Position numbers and translations under genes: made by a program. This document shows positions 9,230-18,209 of a stretch of 64,000 bases of DNA, one piece after another; within the stretch, counting starts at the first letter, position 1; every line of letters starts with the position of its first letter. Origin of the DNA: Paenibacillus sp. PCH8 (GTDB lineage Bacteria; Bacillota; Bacilli; Paenibacillales; Paenibacillaceae); NCBI RefSeq assembly GCF_002968835.1, contig NZ_PKQK01000004.1:372001-436000 (forward strand), in the 5' to 3' direction. The notes beneath the pieces were generated by a model, which saw nothing but the letters and a program-made list of their open reading frames with translations, was not told the DNA's origin and searched no databases.

Positions 9230-10474
9230 TTGAAACTGCTTCAAGATTTGCCGAAGAATCCGCGGTACTCCATTTTGCTCGAACCGGTATGGGCCATTCC
9301 GGGCACGATCGTTCTCTTTTATGCTCCTTTATATATGAAGGAAGCCGGACTTTCGGATATTGAAATAGGTATAATCAATTCGGTAAATCTTTATTTTGCC
9401 TTTATCTTTCAACTGTTTGCAGGTTCCATTACGAATAAGCTGGGGCGCAAGCGAACAACGCTGATCTTTGATCTGATTGCCTGGAGTGTACCCATGTTCA
9501 TTTGGGCCTTCTCCCAGAATTTCTGGCTGTTCATGATAGCCTACTTACTGAATGCAACGTCCAAGTTTGTCACGGTCGCGTTTAACTGTCTCATCATTGA
9601 GGATGTCGAGGAACACAAACGATCCAAAGTGTTTGCCATACTCAACATGATTATTACAGGGGCTGGGGTACTCACTCCTATTGCCGGGGTTGTCATTGCT
9701 GACTTTGGTATTGTGCCTACACTGGCGAGCATTTATTTTGTCGGGGGCATTCTCATGACGGCCATGTTCTTCATTCGTAATCGATATACGGATGAGACCG
9801 AAGTCGGTAAGGAACTTATGGGATTGCATAGTAAAACCCGCGTGCTTCAAAGTCTGGGTTCCAGTCTGCGCCTGTTTGGCAAATCGTTCTACAAACGAAG
9901 ACTCCTTCCGATTATTCTGATTACGGTGTTGTCCAATCTGATCCTGCAACTGAATTTCTTTCAGGTGATTTTCTTCAAGGAACAGTTGAAGTTCGATGAC
10001 CGGGTCATTTCGTTTATCCCGGTAGTCACCGCAGTAACTGTCATGCTGCTCTATCTGGTCATTATTCCACGGCTGAAACGGCGTTCGGAAGAAAGGTATG
10101 TTGGATTTTCCATCGTGGTCAGTACAGCGGGGGCCATTCTCTTTCTATTGATTCCTGTGGGGAATATAGCGATGTTGTTTCTCACGTTAATCGTACTTGC
10201 TGCCGGCAATTTCATTTTGCAGACGTACCGGGATTCTCTGCTGATGAACCGATTGGGTACGCATGAGAAAGCCGACATGTTCTCGGCCGTGCAGACGGTC
10301 ATGACATTAACAGCCATTCCGTCCGGTTACCTCACGGGATTACTCTATCATCACAATCCCACGCTGTTGTTCGGCGTCATTCTTGCCCTGTATCTTATAC
10401 TGATGGTCATTATGTTATTCCTGCGTGATCCGCAAGAGCACTCCCAAGTGTTGGAGGCTTACAAAAATATGTAG
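9230..10474 (+). CDS. MFS transporter, 12-TM
   Basis: 414-residue major facilitator with about 12 hydrophobic helices; motif A-like loop NKLGRKRTT between TM2 and TM3. Start is TTG 9230 (MKLLQDLPK) with AAGGG upstream; no better start is visible. Lies inside the six-gene operon after the dehydrogenase, so export of the cluster product (or uptake of a precursor) is inferred. A G+C-rich repeat (about 9164-9202) sits in the 80-base gap before it and could form a hairpin. Confidence 0.88.
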   Translation: MKLLQDLPKNPRYSILLEPVWAIPGTIVLFYAPLYMKEAGLSDIEIGIINSVNLYFAFIFQLFAGSITNKLGRKRTTLIFDLIAWSVPMFIWAFSQNFWLFMIAYLLNATSKFVTVAFNCLIIEDVEEHKRSKVFAILNMIITGAGVLTPIAGVVIADFGIVPTLASIYFVGGILMTAMFFIRNRYTDETEVGKELMGLHSKTRVLQSLGSSLRLFGKSFYKRRLLPIILITVLSNLILQLNFFQVIFFKEQLKFDDRVISFIPVVTAVTVMLLYLVIIPRLKRRSEERYVGFSIVVSTAGAILFLLIPVGNIAMLFLTLIVLAAGNFILQTYRDSLLMNRLGTHEKADMFSAVQTVMTLTAIPSGYLTGLLYHHNPTLLFGVILALYLILMVIMLFLRDPQEHSQVLEAYKNM

Positions 10475-10538
10475 AAGAAGGGCTTTTATGTATATGGAGC
10501 GAATATGTAGTACAGAAAATACCTTGGGAGGCTAGAAG

Positions 10539-11132
10539 ATGACTAACGTAATGACAACAGAAGCACGGAAGCAATGGAACTGGATGAACGAACCTGAGAC
10601 CTGGTCCTATACGGATGAGGGAGGTGTGCTGGTGGAAGCACAGGCGGATACGGACTTTTTCCAAGATCCAGCAGGGAAGCACATTCGTGCAACTGCTCCG
10701 TTCTTATCCATGCCTGTGCATGGAGACTTCGAAATTACAACCCAATTAACGGTGGATATGAAAAATCAATATGACTCTGGATGTCTGATGGTGATGGCGG
10801 ACGATCGTAACTGGTGCAAAATTTGTTTTGAATATGATGGGAAAGCACCTACGATCGTGTCGGTGGTCACACGTGACGGGTCATCCGATGATTGTAATTC
10901 GGTTGAAGTCCCCGTATCTGATCCCTATCTGCGCATACGCAAAGTAGAGGACTGTATCTCATTCTTTTATTCACCCGATGGGGCTGATTGGAAACTAATT
11001 CGTTATTTCGGCATGCCGATACAAGGGGAACTTCGAGCTGGATTAGTTGTTCAGTCGCCGACGGGAACGGGCTGTACGTGTCACTTTTTATCGGTGAACG
11101 TGACACTTCCAGACTTGACTGCACGCTTCTAA
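10539..11132 (+). CDS. DUF1349 (concanavalin A-like) protein
   Basis: 197-residue beta-rich protein matching the DUF1349 family, concanavalin A-like fold; visible signature features are the WNWMNEP start and WKLIRYFG near the end. No signal peptide or membrane helix, so cytosolic. Family members are often near carbohydrate enzymes but have no established reaction. RBS GGGAGG before ATG 10539. Fifth gene of the operon; possibly a sugar-binding or epimerase-like accessory, which is a guess. Confidence 0.8.
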   Translation: MTNVMTTEARKQWNWMNEPETWSYTDEGGVLVEAQADTDFFQDPAGKHIRATAPFLSMPVHGDFEITTQLTVDMKNQYDSGCLMVMADDRNWCKICFEYDGKAPTIVSVVTRDGSSDDCNSVEVPVSDPYLRIRKVEDCISFFYSPDGADWKLIRYFGMPIQGELRAGLVVQSPTGTGCTCHFLSVNVTLPDLTARF

Positions 11133-11170
11133 TCCAATCCCCGGCCGAACATTGGAGGGAGAACAGATTC

Positions 11171-11812
11171 ATGGTTAAAGCTTTTATTTTTGATTTTGAT
11201 GGACTCATTGTAGATACGGAGACACCTTGGTACTATGCTTTTCGGGATATCTATGAGGAACACGGAGTTGAACTTGGCCTGGAACTGTGGTCGAAAAATG
11301 TGGGGACTTCCTTTGAGGAGTTTCATCCGTTTCTGTATCTGGAGCAGGCGCTCCAAACAAAGATAGATCATGACCAGATCAAGCTGCTCTCGGAACAGAA
11401 ATATGAAGTATACCTGGGACAAGCCGCAATTCTTCCCGGGGTGTATGAATTGCTTCAATCTGCCAGGAATAAGGGGATTACGCTCGCTGTTGCTTCCAGC
11501 TCTACCCGGGACTGGGTGCATGGTTACTTGCAGAAATTAGGCATTTTTGATTATTTCGCAGTCATTCATACATCTGAGGATGTGAAGCGAGTCAAACCTG
11601 ATCCTGAACTGTACCTTCTTGCTCTCCAAAGCCTAGGGATTGAGGCTTCCGAAGCCATTGTGTTCGAAGACTCACCTAACGGACTGAAGGCTGCCAATGC
11701 CGCAGGGATTCGTTGTATCATCGTGCCGAACGAGGTAACCCGAGGTCTGGAATTCGCAATGCATGATCTGCGGTTATCCTCGCTGGCCGAGATAGATATG
11801 GAGATCCTTTAA
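11171..11812 (+). CDS. HAD-superfamily hydrolase (phosphatase/phosphomutase-like)
   Basis: 213-residue HAD hydrolase, subfamily IA. Motif I FDFDGLIVDTE (nucleophile and acid Asp), motif II SSS near residue 115, motif III Lys in VKPDPELY, motif IV FEDSPNG. This signature is shared by beta-phosphoglucomutase-like enzymes and sugar-phosphate phosphatases. ATG 11171 follows GGAGGGAG. Last gene of the operon; a dephosphorylation step is inferred. Its TAA overlaps the stop of the convergent AraC gene by three bases. Confidence 0.88.
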   Translation: MVKAFIFDFDGLIVDTETPWYYAFRDIYEEHGVELGLELWSKNVGTSFEEFHPFLYLEQALQTKIDHDQIKLLSEQKYEVYLGQAAILPGVYELLQSARNKGITLAVASSSTRDWVHGYLQKLGIFDYFAVIHTSEDVKRVKPDPELYLLALQSLGIEASEAIVFEDSPNGLKAANAAGIRCIIVPNEVTRGLEFAMHDLRLSSLAEIDMEIL

Positions 11813-12624
11813 CCCAGGTATTGCTTGCGTAGCTCGATCGGGGAGATCCCTTCGTATTTTTTGAATACTGATCCAAAGTAACTGGCACTGTTGAAACCAA
11901 CCGCTTTGGCTATTTCATGAGCCGTAGTGGCATCATTTTCAATGAGCATTTCCTTGGCTTTCAACAACCGATATCGCATCAGGTACTCCAATGGAGTCAT
12001 TTGATATTCTTTATTGAATATGCGATTCAGGTGCTGTTCGGTTACATCCATCTGTTGAGCCAACATGGTGAGAGAGATATCCTGATGATAATTTTGTTTG
12101 ATAAAAGTAACGAGTTCAGCCAATCTTAATCGGGCATCAGAACGTTCATAAACACTATAGCGTTCACCTTCAATGGTTAATCTGACCAAAAGCATATACA
12201 GTAACGCGGATACGTGCCAGATCTGATCCTTGTGCCGGGACTGCAGCGCCAACGTAATTTCATGCAACAGGATATGAAGCATTCCATCCGGCTTGAAGGC
12301 GCGCAGCTCCCCGATCTGCAAGGTATGCAAGAACCGTGGCAATAAATAGCCATTGAAAGACAGACAATTGAATCGTAATGAATCACTCAGATTGTGGTAA
12401 CGATAGGTCACCTCAGGAAACATGATGAGAGCGGTTCCTTTATGGATCATGAATTCATGATTCTTCGCTGTGATGCGCCCTGTTCCTCCGATACACTGTA
12501 CAATGCTGTAATCGCGTGAATGGTCGTTCCAATTCATCAATTCATCTACGGTCAACTGGTTTTGCCCTGTAATCATGAGTGGCATATCGGTATCCAGCGG
12601 ATTCCCCATGCTAGGTTTCGGCAT
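11809..12624 (-). CDS. AraC family regulator
   Basis: 271-residue regulator. N-terminal cupin-like sensor (about 15-130; GTALIMFPEVTYRYHN) and C-terminal double HTH (about 165-271; ISLTMLAQQMDVTEQHLNRI and the second HTH ending SASYFGSVFKKYEGISP). ATG 12624 follows AGAGGA at a longish spacing. It faces the six-gene operon tail to tail with overlapping stop codons and is the only regulator next to it, so it is the candidate controller. A TTACATAAATGTAA palindrome lies 86 bp upstream. Confidence 0.88.
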   Translation of the reverse strand: MPKPSMGNPLDTDMPLMITGQNQLTVDELMNWNDHSRDYSIVQCIGGTGRITAKNHEFMIHKGTALIMFPEVTYRYHNLSDSLRFNCLSFNGYLLPRFLHTLQIGELRAFKPDGMLHILLHEITLALQSRHKDQIWHVSALLYMLLVRLTIEGERYSVYERSDARLRLAELVTFIKQNYHQDISLTMLAQQMDVTEQHLNRIFNKEYQMTPLEYLMRYRLLKAKEMLIENDATTAHEIAKAVGFNSASYFGSVFKKYEGISPIELRKQYLG

Positions 12625-12919
12625 CGTCGTGTTATTCCTCTTTTCGTTAAAGGATCGTGTGCGTTAGTGGCGTGGTTACAGCGTTAAAAGAAACCTAGGA
12701 AGAATTATATTACATAAATGTAATTAATTTAAATGTATTACGATCAACAAAAAGAGCTTAGATATAATCAACTCCAGATTTTCTGGCAGATGGAACAGCG
12801 ATGAAACGATTGGCACGACCAGCTTCGATCCATGGATGTGAAGGTAGGGCTGCCTTGCCAACAGAATGCGAAACAGTATACGCTATAACAGATGAGTATT
12901 TAAGGAAAGGGATGCGATC
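12625..12919. other. divergent intergenic region with palindrome
   Basis: About 295 bp between the AraC gene and the amino-acid oxidase. TTACAT-AA-ATGTAA (12710-12723) is a perfect 6-bp inverted repeat in an A+T-rich patch, a plausible operator. A minus-strand open frame at 12758-12961 has no ribosome site and is not called. Confidence 0.4.
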
Positions 12920-14061
12920 ATGAAGAAAGTCATCGTAGTCGGAGCGGGAATTCTGGGGCATCCACAGCCTATCAATTAGCCAAAATGGGTGCAGAGGTAC
13001 GGATCATAGACCGGAAAGATATAGGACAGGCGACGGATGCAGCGGCTGGTATCATCTGTCCATGGCTGTCTCAGCGCCGCAATCAGGATTGGTATCAGCT
13101 AGCCAAGGCTGGTGCACGATTCTACCCTGAGCTTGTTGCGGAACTTGAGAGTGGAGGAGAAACGGAGACCGGTTATGCTCAAGTAGGAGCGCTCAGTATT
13201 CATACGGATGTGGATAAAATCAGCAAGATGGAAGAACGGGCACAGCTTCGAAAAGCAGATGCACCAGAGATTGGTGAGATTACACCTCTGGATGCCAAAG
13301 AAACCCGTGAGCGTTTTCCTCTGTTGGAGGAAAGTTATCAATCGGTACATATCAGCGGTGCTGCGCGTATAGATGGACGTGCACTTCGTGATGCATTCAT
13401 CCGATCAGCAGAGCGTAACGGGGCTAGACTGATTCACGGGGATGCCACACTTCAATACGAAGCTGATCGGGTCATTGGGGTAAACGTTAATGGCCAGAAC
13501 TTTCTGGCAGATGAAGTCATCGTCTGTGCAGGCGCATGGGCGAATGCACTACTGAAGCCGCTGGGCATACACTTTAAAGTGCACTATCAAAAGGCACAAA
13601 TTATACATTTACAAGTCACGGATGCGGAGGATACAGGCAGCTGGCCTGTAATCATGCCACCTTCTGACCAATATCTGCTGGCCTTTGCTGATCAGAAGAT
13701 TGTCATTGGGGCAACTCATGAAAATGATGTAGAGGGCTATGATACAAGAGTAACCGCAGGGGGCATGCAGGAAGTTTTGAATAAAGGACTGGAATTGGCA
13801 CCGGGTCTGGCAAATAGTACTTTCCAGGAAGCAAGAGTGGGTTTTCGTCCATTTACACCCGGTTTTCTGCCCGTCATGGGAACTGTGCCGGGTTGGCAGG
13901 GTCTGATCACAGCGAATGGCCTTGGAGCCTCCGGTTTGACAATGGGTCCCTATATCGGGAGTCAACTGGCCAAATTGGCTCTCGGCATGGAACTGGATAT
14001 CGATATGCAGCCCTATAATGTTGGCAAAGCAATGGATGTAATTGAAAGAGGTGAATCATGA
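12920..14061 (+). CDS. FAD-dependent amino-acid oxidase (DAO family), frameshifted as read
   Basis: Flavoprotein of the glycine/D-amino-acid oxidase family. ATG 12920 has AAGGAAAGGG upstream and encodes MKKVIVVGAGILG, the FAD GxGxxG loop, but the frame is lost at the GGGG run 12955-12958; the long remaining frame starts with STAYQLAKMGAEVRIIDR-type sequence. Adding one G gives an uninterrupted 380-residue protein of normal family length, with VICAGAWANALL and a C-terminal GLGASGLTMGP motif. Probably intact in the organism. Stop overlaps the next start (ATGA). Substrate unknown; downstream coupling suggests co-translation. Confidence 0.85.
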
Positions 14062-14357
14062 CCTATTCACAACGTTTATCCGAGGGAGCTAACTCGTCTG
14101 ATATCGTATATCTGGAGCATCAGATTGAGGTGACGAAAGAAGAATTGCAATTCGCTTCTGAGATACTGGAAAAGTCCGAACGAGAGTTGGCAGATCTGAA
14201 GTCTTCATCAGTCGAAAGTAATGTGCCGAGCGACCCCTCTGACGATTCGGATGAGCAAGCTATCATGGAGAAATCAAGCCAGACGCGAGCGACCATGGAG
14301 ACTCTGTCTACACAGCTGGAGCAGCTAGAGGAAGCATTAGCGAAGCTAGGAGATTAA
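14058..14357 (+). CDS. small coiled-coil protein
   Basis: 99-residue acidic, hydrophilic protein, mostly helical with heptad-like Leu/Ile spacing at about 20-48 and 70-97, separated by a Ser/Asp/Pro-rich linker. No Cys, signal peptide or membrane segment. Its ATG overlaps the oxidase TGA by four bases, indicating translational coupling, so it may be a partner of that flavoenzyme. Function unknown. Confidence 0.65.
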   Translation: MTYSQRLSEGANSSDIVYLEHQIEVTKEELQFASEILEKSERELADLKSSSVESNVPSDPSDDSDEQAIMEKSSQTRATMETLSTQLEQLEEALAKLGD

Positions 14358-14456
14358 TCTGGATACTTCGGCCCCAGGGCAGTTGTTGACCCATCTGCCA
14401 GTGAAGATCATTGGCTAAGAGAAAGGTTTCATTATGATTGGATATACAACCCAAAA

Positions 14457-14504
14457 AAAGCGGCAGATCAGACGTGAACGTCTTGATCTGCCGCTTTGGT
14501 ATGC
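14457..14504 (-). terminator. terminator of the DHA2 exporter gene
   Basis: Long stem (14457-14475 with 14478-14497, one bulge) followed on the minus strand by CTTTTTTT. Lies between convergent genes and probably serves both, more strongly the minus-strand one. Confidence 0.85.
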
Positions 14505-14523
14505 CCGTATGAAGATGGACGAT

Positions 14524-16023
14524 TTAATTCGGATGTATGGAAACGTTCTGTCTCACAACCGTTTTGAATTCTTCCTCTTTGGCTTGTTTGGTACGTGTGA
14601 TGAAGAAGGATAGAATCAATCCCAGTACAGCAATACCGATGATCACCACATAAGCATCATTGATACCCTGGATCATGGATTCGGTAGCCAACTGCTGCTG
14701 ACTCAGGCCATTCGCTGCACCCGTTGCTACCATATCTTGCACATGTGCTGTTGTACGGCTGGTCATTACACTTACGAGCAAGGAAGTACCTACAGCGCCA
14801 GCAACTTGTCTGACGGTGTTGGAGATTGCTGTACCGTGTGTGCCCAGTCTGGGTGGCAATTGGTTAAGACCCGCAGTTTGAATCGGCATCATGAGCAACG
14901 CCATCCCAATTCGGCGGCCGGTGGACATGAGTACGAGGTAACCATAACTGGTCGAATCCGTTAAGTCGATGAAGCCAATGGTCGTGACGATGGTAATAGC
15001 CATACCGATCACAGCCAGCCATTTCGCTCCATATCGGTCAAACAATTTTCCGGCTACAGGCATCAGGAAGCCCATGACAAGAGCGCCTGGAAGGAGCAAT
15101 AATCCGGACTCCAGTGGAGAGTAGCCGCGAGCGTTCTGAAGATATAAAGGAAGCAACATCATGTCAGCATACATAATCATGGTGATCGCGATACTAATAA
15201 TTGTCGTTAGGGAGAACATGCTATACTTGAAAGCTCGCAGATCAAGCAGCGGGTTCTCGGAAACGAGCTGACGCCAAGTGAACAGGGTGAGTCCGATGAT
15301 TCCTGCAGTAATGCAGATGAGTACTTCTGCACTCGACCATCCCAGACTTCCAGCTCTGCTGAAGCCATACAGCAATGCGCCAAATCCGATGGTGGATAGC
15401 ACCACACTGATCGTATCGAACTTGGTGTTGACCCGTTCAGATACATTCTTCAGATATACAAAAGCAAAAGCAATGACAATGAGGGTTAATGGAATCATAC
15501 CGTAGAACATCGTTTGCCATGTATAGTTCTCCAGAATATAACCGGCAAGGGTAGGTCCGATTGCAGGGGCAAATATGATGGCAAAACCAACCATGCCCAT
15601 GGCAGATCCTCTTTTTTCAGGAGCGAACAAGGTTAGAATAACATGCATTAAGAGCGGCATGATAATGCCGGCACCTGCAGCCTGAATCATGCGACCCGTC
15701 AGCAATGTACCAAAATTGTTTGCAAGAGCGGATACGATCGTACCGATCAGGAAAATAAACATGGACGCTTGGAATAATTGCTTGGTGGAGAAGCGTTGCA
15801 TGAAGTAGGCTGTGATGGGAATAAGCACCCCATTAACCAGCATGTAACCCGTTGTTAACCATTGTGCTGTTGCGGCGGAGATGTTAAAGTCACCCATTAG
15901 CTCCGGTGTAGCGACACTCATGATGGTTTGATTCAACGTTGCAAGGAAGGCTCCCAAGATCATAATAAAGAGGATGGGGCCTTTCTTTACGGATAATTCA
16001 TCTTGAACTCTGGCTTGACTCAA
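14524..16023 (-). CDS. MFS multidrug exporter, DHA2 (EmrB/QacA) family
   Basis: 499-residue 14-TM drug/H+ antiporter. N-terminal TM1 contains the family sequence ATLNQTIMSVATPEL, followed by WLTTGYMLVNG and motif C region FAPAIGPTLAG. C-terminal tail is cytosolic and charged. Divergent from a TetR regulator across 220 bp of A+T-rich DNA with inverted repeats, so repression relieved by substrate is inferred. Distinct from the exporter at the left edge; the window thus holds two DHA2 pumps under different regulator classes (MerR and TetR). Confidence 0.92.
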   Translation of the reverse strand: MSQARVQDELSVKKGPILFIMILGAFLATLNQTIMSVATPELMGDFNISAATAQWLTTGYMLVNGVLIPITAYFMQRFSTKQLFQASMFIFLIGTIVSALANNFGTLLTGRMIQAAGAGIIMPLLMHVILTLFAPEKRGSAMGMVGFAIIFAPAIGPTLAGYILENYTWQTMFYGMIPLTLIVIAFAFVYLKNVSERVNTKFDTISVVLSTIGFGALLYGFSRAGSLGWSSAEVLICITAGIIGLTLFTWRQLVSENPLLDLRAFKYSMFSLTTIISIAITMIMYADMMLLPLYLQNARGYSPLESGLLLLPGALVMGFLMPVAGKLFDRYGAKWLAVIGMAITIVTTIGFIDLTDSTSYGYLVLMSTGRRIGMALLMMPIQTAGLNQLPPRLGTHGTAISNTVRQVAGAVGTSLLVSVMTSRTTAHVQDMVATGAANGLSQQQLATESMIQGINDAYVVIIGIAVLGLILSFFITRTKQAKEEEFKTVVRQNVSIHPN

Positions 16024-16060
16024 TCTTGTTCATCCTTTCAATCCACACGTGACTAAATTT

Positions 16061-16072
16061 ACAACGTGTTGT
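16061..16072. promoter_or_regulatory. palindrome, candidate TetR operator 1
   Basis: ACAAC-GT-GTTGT, perfect 5-bp arms, 38 bp upstream of the exporter start in the divergent region. Confidence 0.45.
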
Positions 16073-16211
16073 ATAGTTTACATTGTATTTATTGAATTAT
16101 ATACATATTCGGACAGAATACAATTTACGTTTTGGCGTATTTTCGTTGTTTATTTAACAAAAATACAAATTATGTTGTGTAACATTAGAATAAACGACTA
16201 ATTATACAAAA

Positions 16212-16225
16212 TTGTAATGTTACAA
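16212..16225. promoter_or_regulatory. palindrome, candidate TetR operator 2
   Basis: TTGTAA-TG-TTACAA, perfect 6-bp arms, just before the TetR-gene ribosome site; position suits autorepression. Confidence 0.45.
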
Positions 16226-16245
16226 ATTTGAAGGAGAAGGTGCGC

Positions 16246-16851
16246 ATGAAAAAAGAAAAAAAATCTGCTACAGATCCTCGAATACTTAGGACAAGAAAGT
16301 TGATTCGTGATGCATTTGTTGACCTCTTGCAGGAAATGGACATCGAAAAACTGTCCGTTAACCGGATTGCTGAAAGAGCAACCATTAACCGAGTAACCTT
16401 TTATCTGCATTATCGTGACATTACAGACATGATGGAGAAAATGGCTGATGAAATGATCGAGCATATTGAACAGATCATAGAAGAATATGCTCCTCATTTC
16501 GAGAGTGGCACAAGTGATGAGGGGTGGCCAGTTCTTGTGAAAGTGCTTGAGCACTTTGCTGAACATTCGAAGTTCTATAGAGTCGTTCTCGCTTCCAAAA
16601 GAACACCCATCTTTACAGAGCGCCTTTTGAAATTGCTCACAAGACTCGTTACAGCCAAAGTTGAGAGGGAGGAGGTGGGAAGCGCTCTTGCCGAAGCTGG
16701 TATTCATAAGGAAATTGCTATCTGGTACAGTTCCTCAGCCCTGATTGGTACCATAATAGCTTGGCTTCGTAAGGACATGCCTTATGCACCGCATTTCCTA
16801 GCCAAGCAGTTTTCTTTAATTCGAACGTATTCTTATGATGACTTGATATGA
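16246..16851 (+). CDS. TetR/AcrR family regulator
   Basis: 201-residue repressor. Residues about 12-60 form the HTH (RKLIRDAFVDLLQEMDIEKL then VNRIAERATINRVTFYLHYR), followed by a helical ligand domain resembling the TetR C-terminal domain of YvdT/DhaS-like proteins. ATG 16246 is chosen because GGAGAAGG precedes it; a TTG at 16228 would put the ribosome site inside the gene. Divergent from and inferred to repress the DHA2 exporter at 14524-16023. Confidence 0.9.
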   Translation: MKKEKKSATDPRILRTRKLIRDAFVDLLQEMDIEKLSVNRIAERATINRVTFYLHYRDITDMMEKMADEMIEHIEQIIEEYAPHFESGTSDEGWPVLVKVLEHFAEHSKFYRVVLASKRTPIFTERLLKLLTRLVTAKVEREEVGSALAEAGIHKEIAIWYSSSALIGTIIAWLRKDMPYAPHFLAKQFSLIRTYSYDDLI

Positions 16852-16855
16852 CAAA

Positions 16856-16903
16856 AAAACATCTGTCGATAGTCAGCATCAACTACATACAGATGTTTTG
16901 CAA
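16856..16903 (+). terminator. terminator between convergent genes
   Basis: 11-bp perfect stem AAAACATCTGT (16856-16866) with ACAGATGTTTT (16889-16899), 22-base loop. Confidence 0.75.
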
Positions 16904-16917
16904 CAATTAACCAATGT

Positions 16918-17577
16918 CTATTCTCTTGTGCGAGTCCTTAATATCATATACAGCCCGATGAGTGCAGCCAGAACCCCGAAAAAAATGCCGGACAGTCCAT
17001 TATAAAAGGTTGGATCTCCTTTATAGGCAAAGGACATAATCGCAGTTTGTGTTAATGAAAGTGAGATTAAAGATGAAGAGAAATTCGTCAGTTTGATGGC
17101 TTCAATGACAGGCTCATTATTCCGTCTTGCTATGACAACGCCTCCGAGAGAAACCGCGATCTCTGTAAACGTCACAGCAGCTATGATGAAGGCGACATAT
17201 TGAGGGTAATGTGTTCTGCTGCCAGCAACAAACAATAGTTTACTGCAATAAATGACGTACACTACACTTGATGCAAGTACAATATTGCCGATAACGTGAT
17301 ATGCTGCATATTGCTTTTTTTGGATTTCCTCCGGACTGGAATTACCGAGACTTGAGTCTTTATGTGCCTTGGCTGCGTAATACTTGGCAACGGCGATGCC
17401 GATATTATAAAAGGCGTTAATACATAAAAAGAAGGAGAGCGAGAAGATTCCCAAGAGTAGTTTTCCCACTGCAATCAGGGCATTGAGTGGGATGGACAAT
17501 TTGGCAAAATAGATAATGCGATTATTTTTAACTTGTAGCGCAGATTCTCCCGTATTAAATTGACGTGTCCAATTCAC
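16918..17577 (-). CDS. polytopic membrane protein of unknown function
   Basis: 219-residue protein with five or six hydrophobic helices (for example PLNALIAVGKLLLGIFSL, NIVLASSVVYVIYCSKLLFV, YVAFIIAAVTFTEIAVSLGG). The Lys/His/Asp-rich loop after the second helix and the NAFYNIGIAVAKYYAAKA segment recall, without proving, a cation-diffusion-type fold. GTG 17577 has GGAGGAG upstream and is preferred over the longer reading from 17658. Neighbour of a second small membrane protein on the same strand. I do not recognise a family. Confidence 0.7.
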   Translation of the reverse strand: MNWTRQFNTGESALQVKNNRIIYFAKLSIPLNALIAVGKLLLGIFSLSFFLCINAFYNIGIAVAKYYAAKAHKDSSLGNSSPEEIQKKQYAAYHVIGNIVLASSVVYVIYCSKLLFVAGSRTHYPQYVAFIIAAVTFTEIAVSLGGVVIARRNNEPVIEAIKLTNFSSSLISLSLTQTAIMSFAYKGDPTFYNGLSGIFFGVLAALIGLYMILRTRTRE

Positions 17578-17702
17578 TGTATCTCCTCCAGAACGAAACC
17601 CCGATGTACAAAGAACGAGTTCGGTGTTCAGCATACCACAGTAAACGATATGGTCCACGTATTAAATTTAGAAATGTTCTTGAAAAAAGGTGTACAAGAA
17701 GA

Positions 17703-17978
17703 TTAGGTGAGGTGAGTTTGCGTCGAAGTCACGGAATGATCTTCACTACTATGCATGACGTGCACAGTTTCCTTCGGAACAGACCCTTGATGAGCAATAC
17801 GTTGCTGTTCCGAGATGAGGAATTCCACTTTGTGGTTCAGATGCTCCAGTTTCTTATCGTAATGCTTGTAGGTATAGAAACCGATCACAGCCTTAATCGC
17901 AAAGAAAATGACAGCTGCCGCAATAATCAATATATAGTTAGAAGCAATATGTTTGATCCAGCTATTAACTTCATTCAT
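17703..17978 (-). CDS. small single-span membrane protein
   Basis: About 91 residues: one transmembrane helix near residues 15-36 (YILIIAAAVIFFAIKAVIGF) followed by a charged helical segment (KKLEHLNHKVEFLISEQQRI) and a Ser/Thr/His tail. GGGAGG lies 9 bases before ATG 17978; a GTG at 17981 is an alternative. Upstream of, and co-oriented with, the polytopic protein at 16918-17577. Function unknown. Confidence 0.6.
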   Translation of the reverse strand: MNEVNSWIKHIASNYILIIAAAVIFFAIKAVIGFYTYKHYDKKLEHLNHKVEFLISEQQRIAHQGSVPKETVHVMHSSEDHSVTSTQTHLT

Positions 17979-18209
17979 CACCTATAACCTCCCTTTCTAA
18001 GAACGCAGATTACTTTATTCATTGCCTTCACTATAGGAAAGGTTACATGGGAAATGTTCTCAAATTCATAGTTGCATTTGGAGAGCTAAACAATCTGTAC
18101 ATCAACGGTGCAGAGAAGTTAACGTAGGATGACAACTTTTGAGCCTTGCTTTTTACAAATACAATCATATAATGATTAACGACTACTTGAGATAGAAAAG
18201 AGGAAATCT

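Noticed and set aside
12758..12961. 67-codon minus-strand frame upstream of the oxidase
   Set aside because: Starts inside the oxidase gene and lacks a ribosome site; at best an unrecognisable remnant.
12920..14061. Programmed ribosomal frameshift as explanation for the broken genes
   Set aside because: No slippery heptamer with stimulator is evident, and four unrelated genes with the same type of G-run loss point to data error instead.
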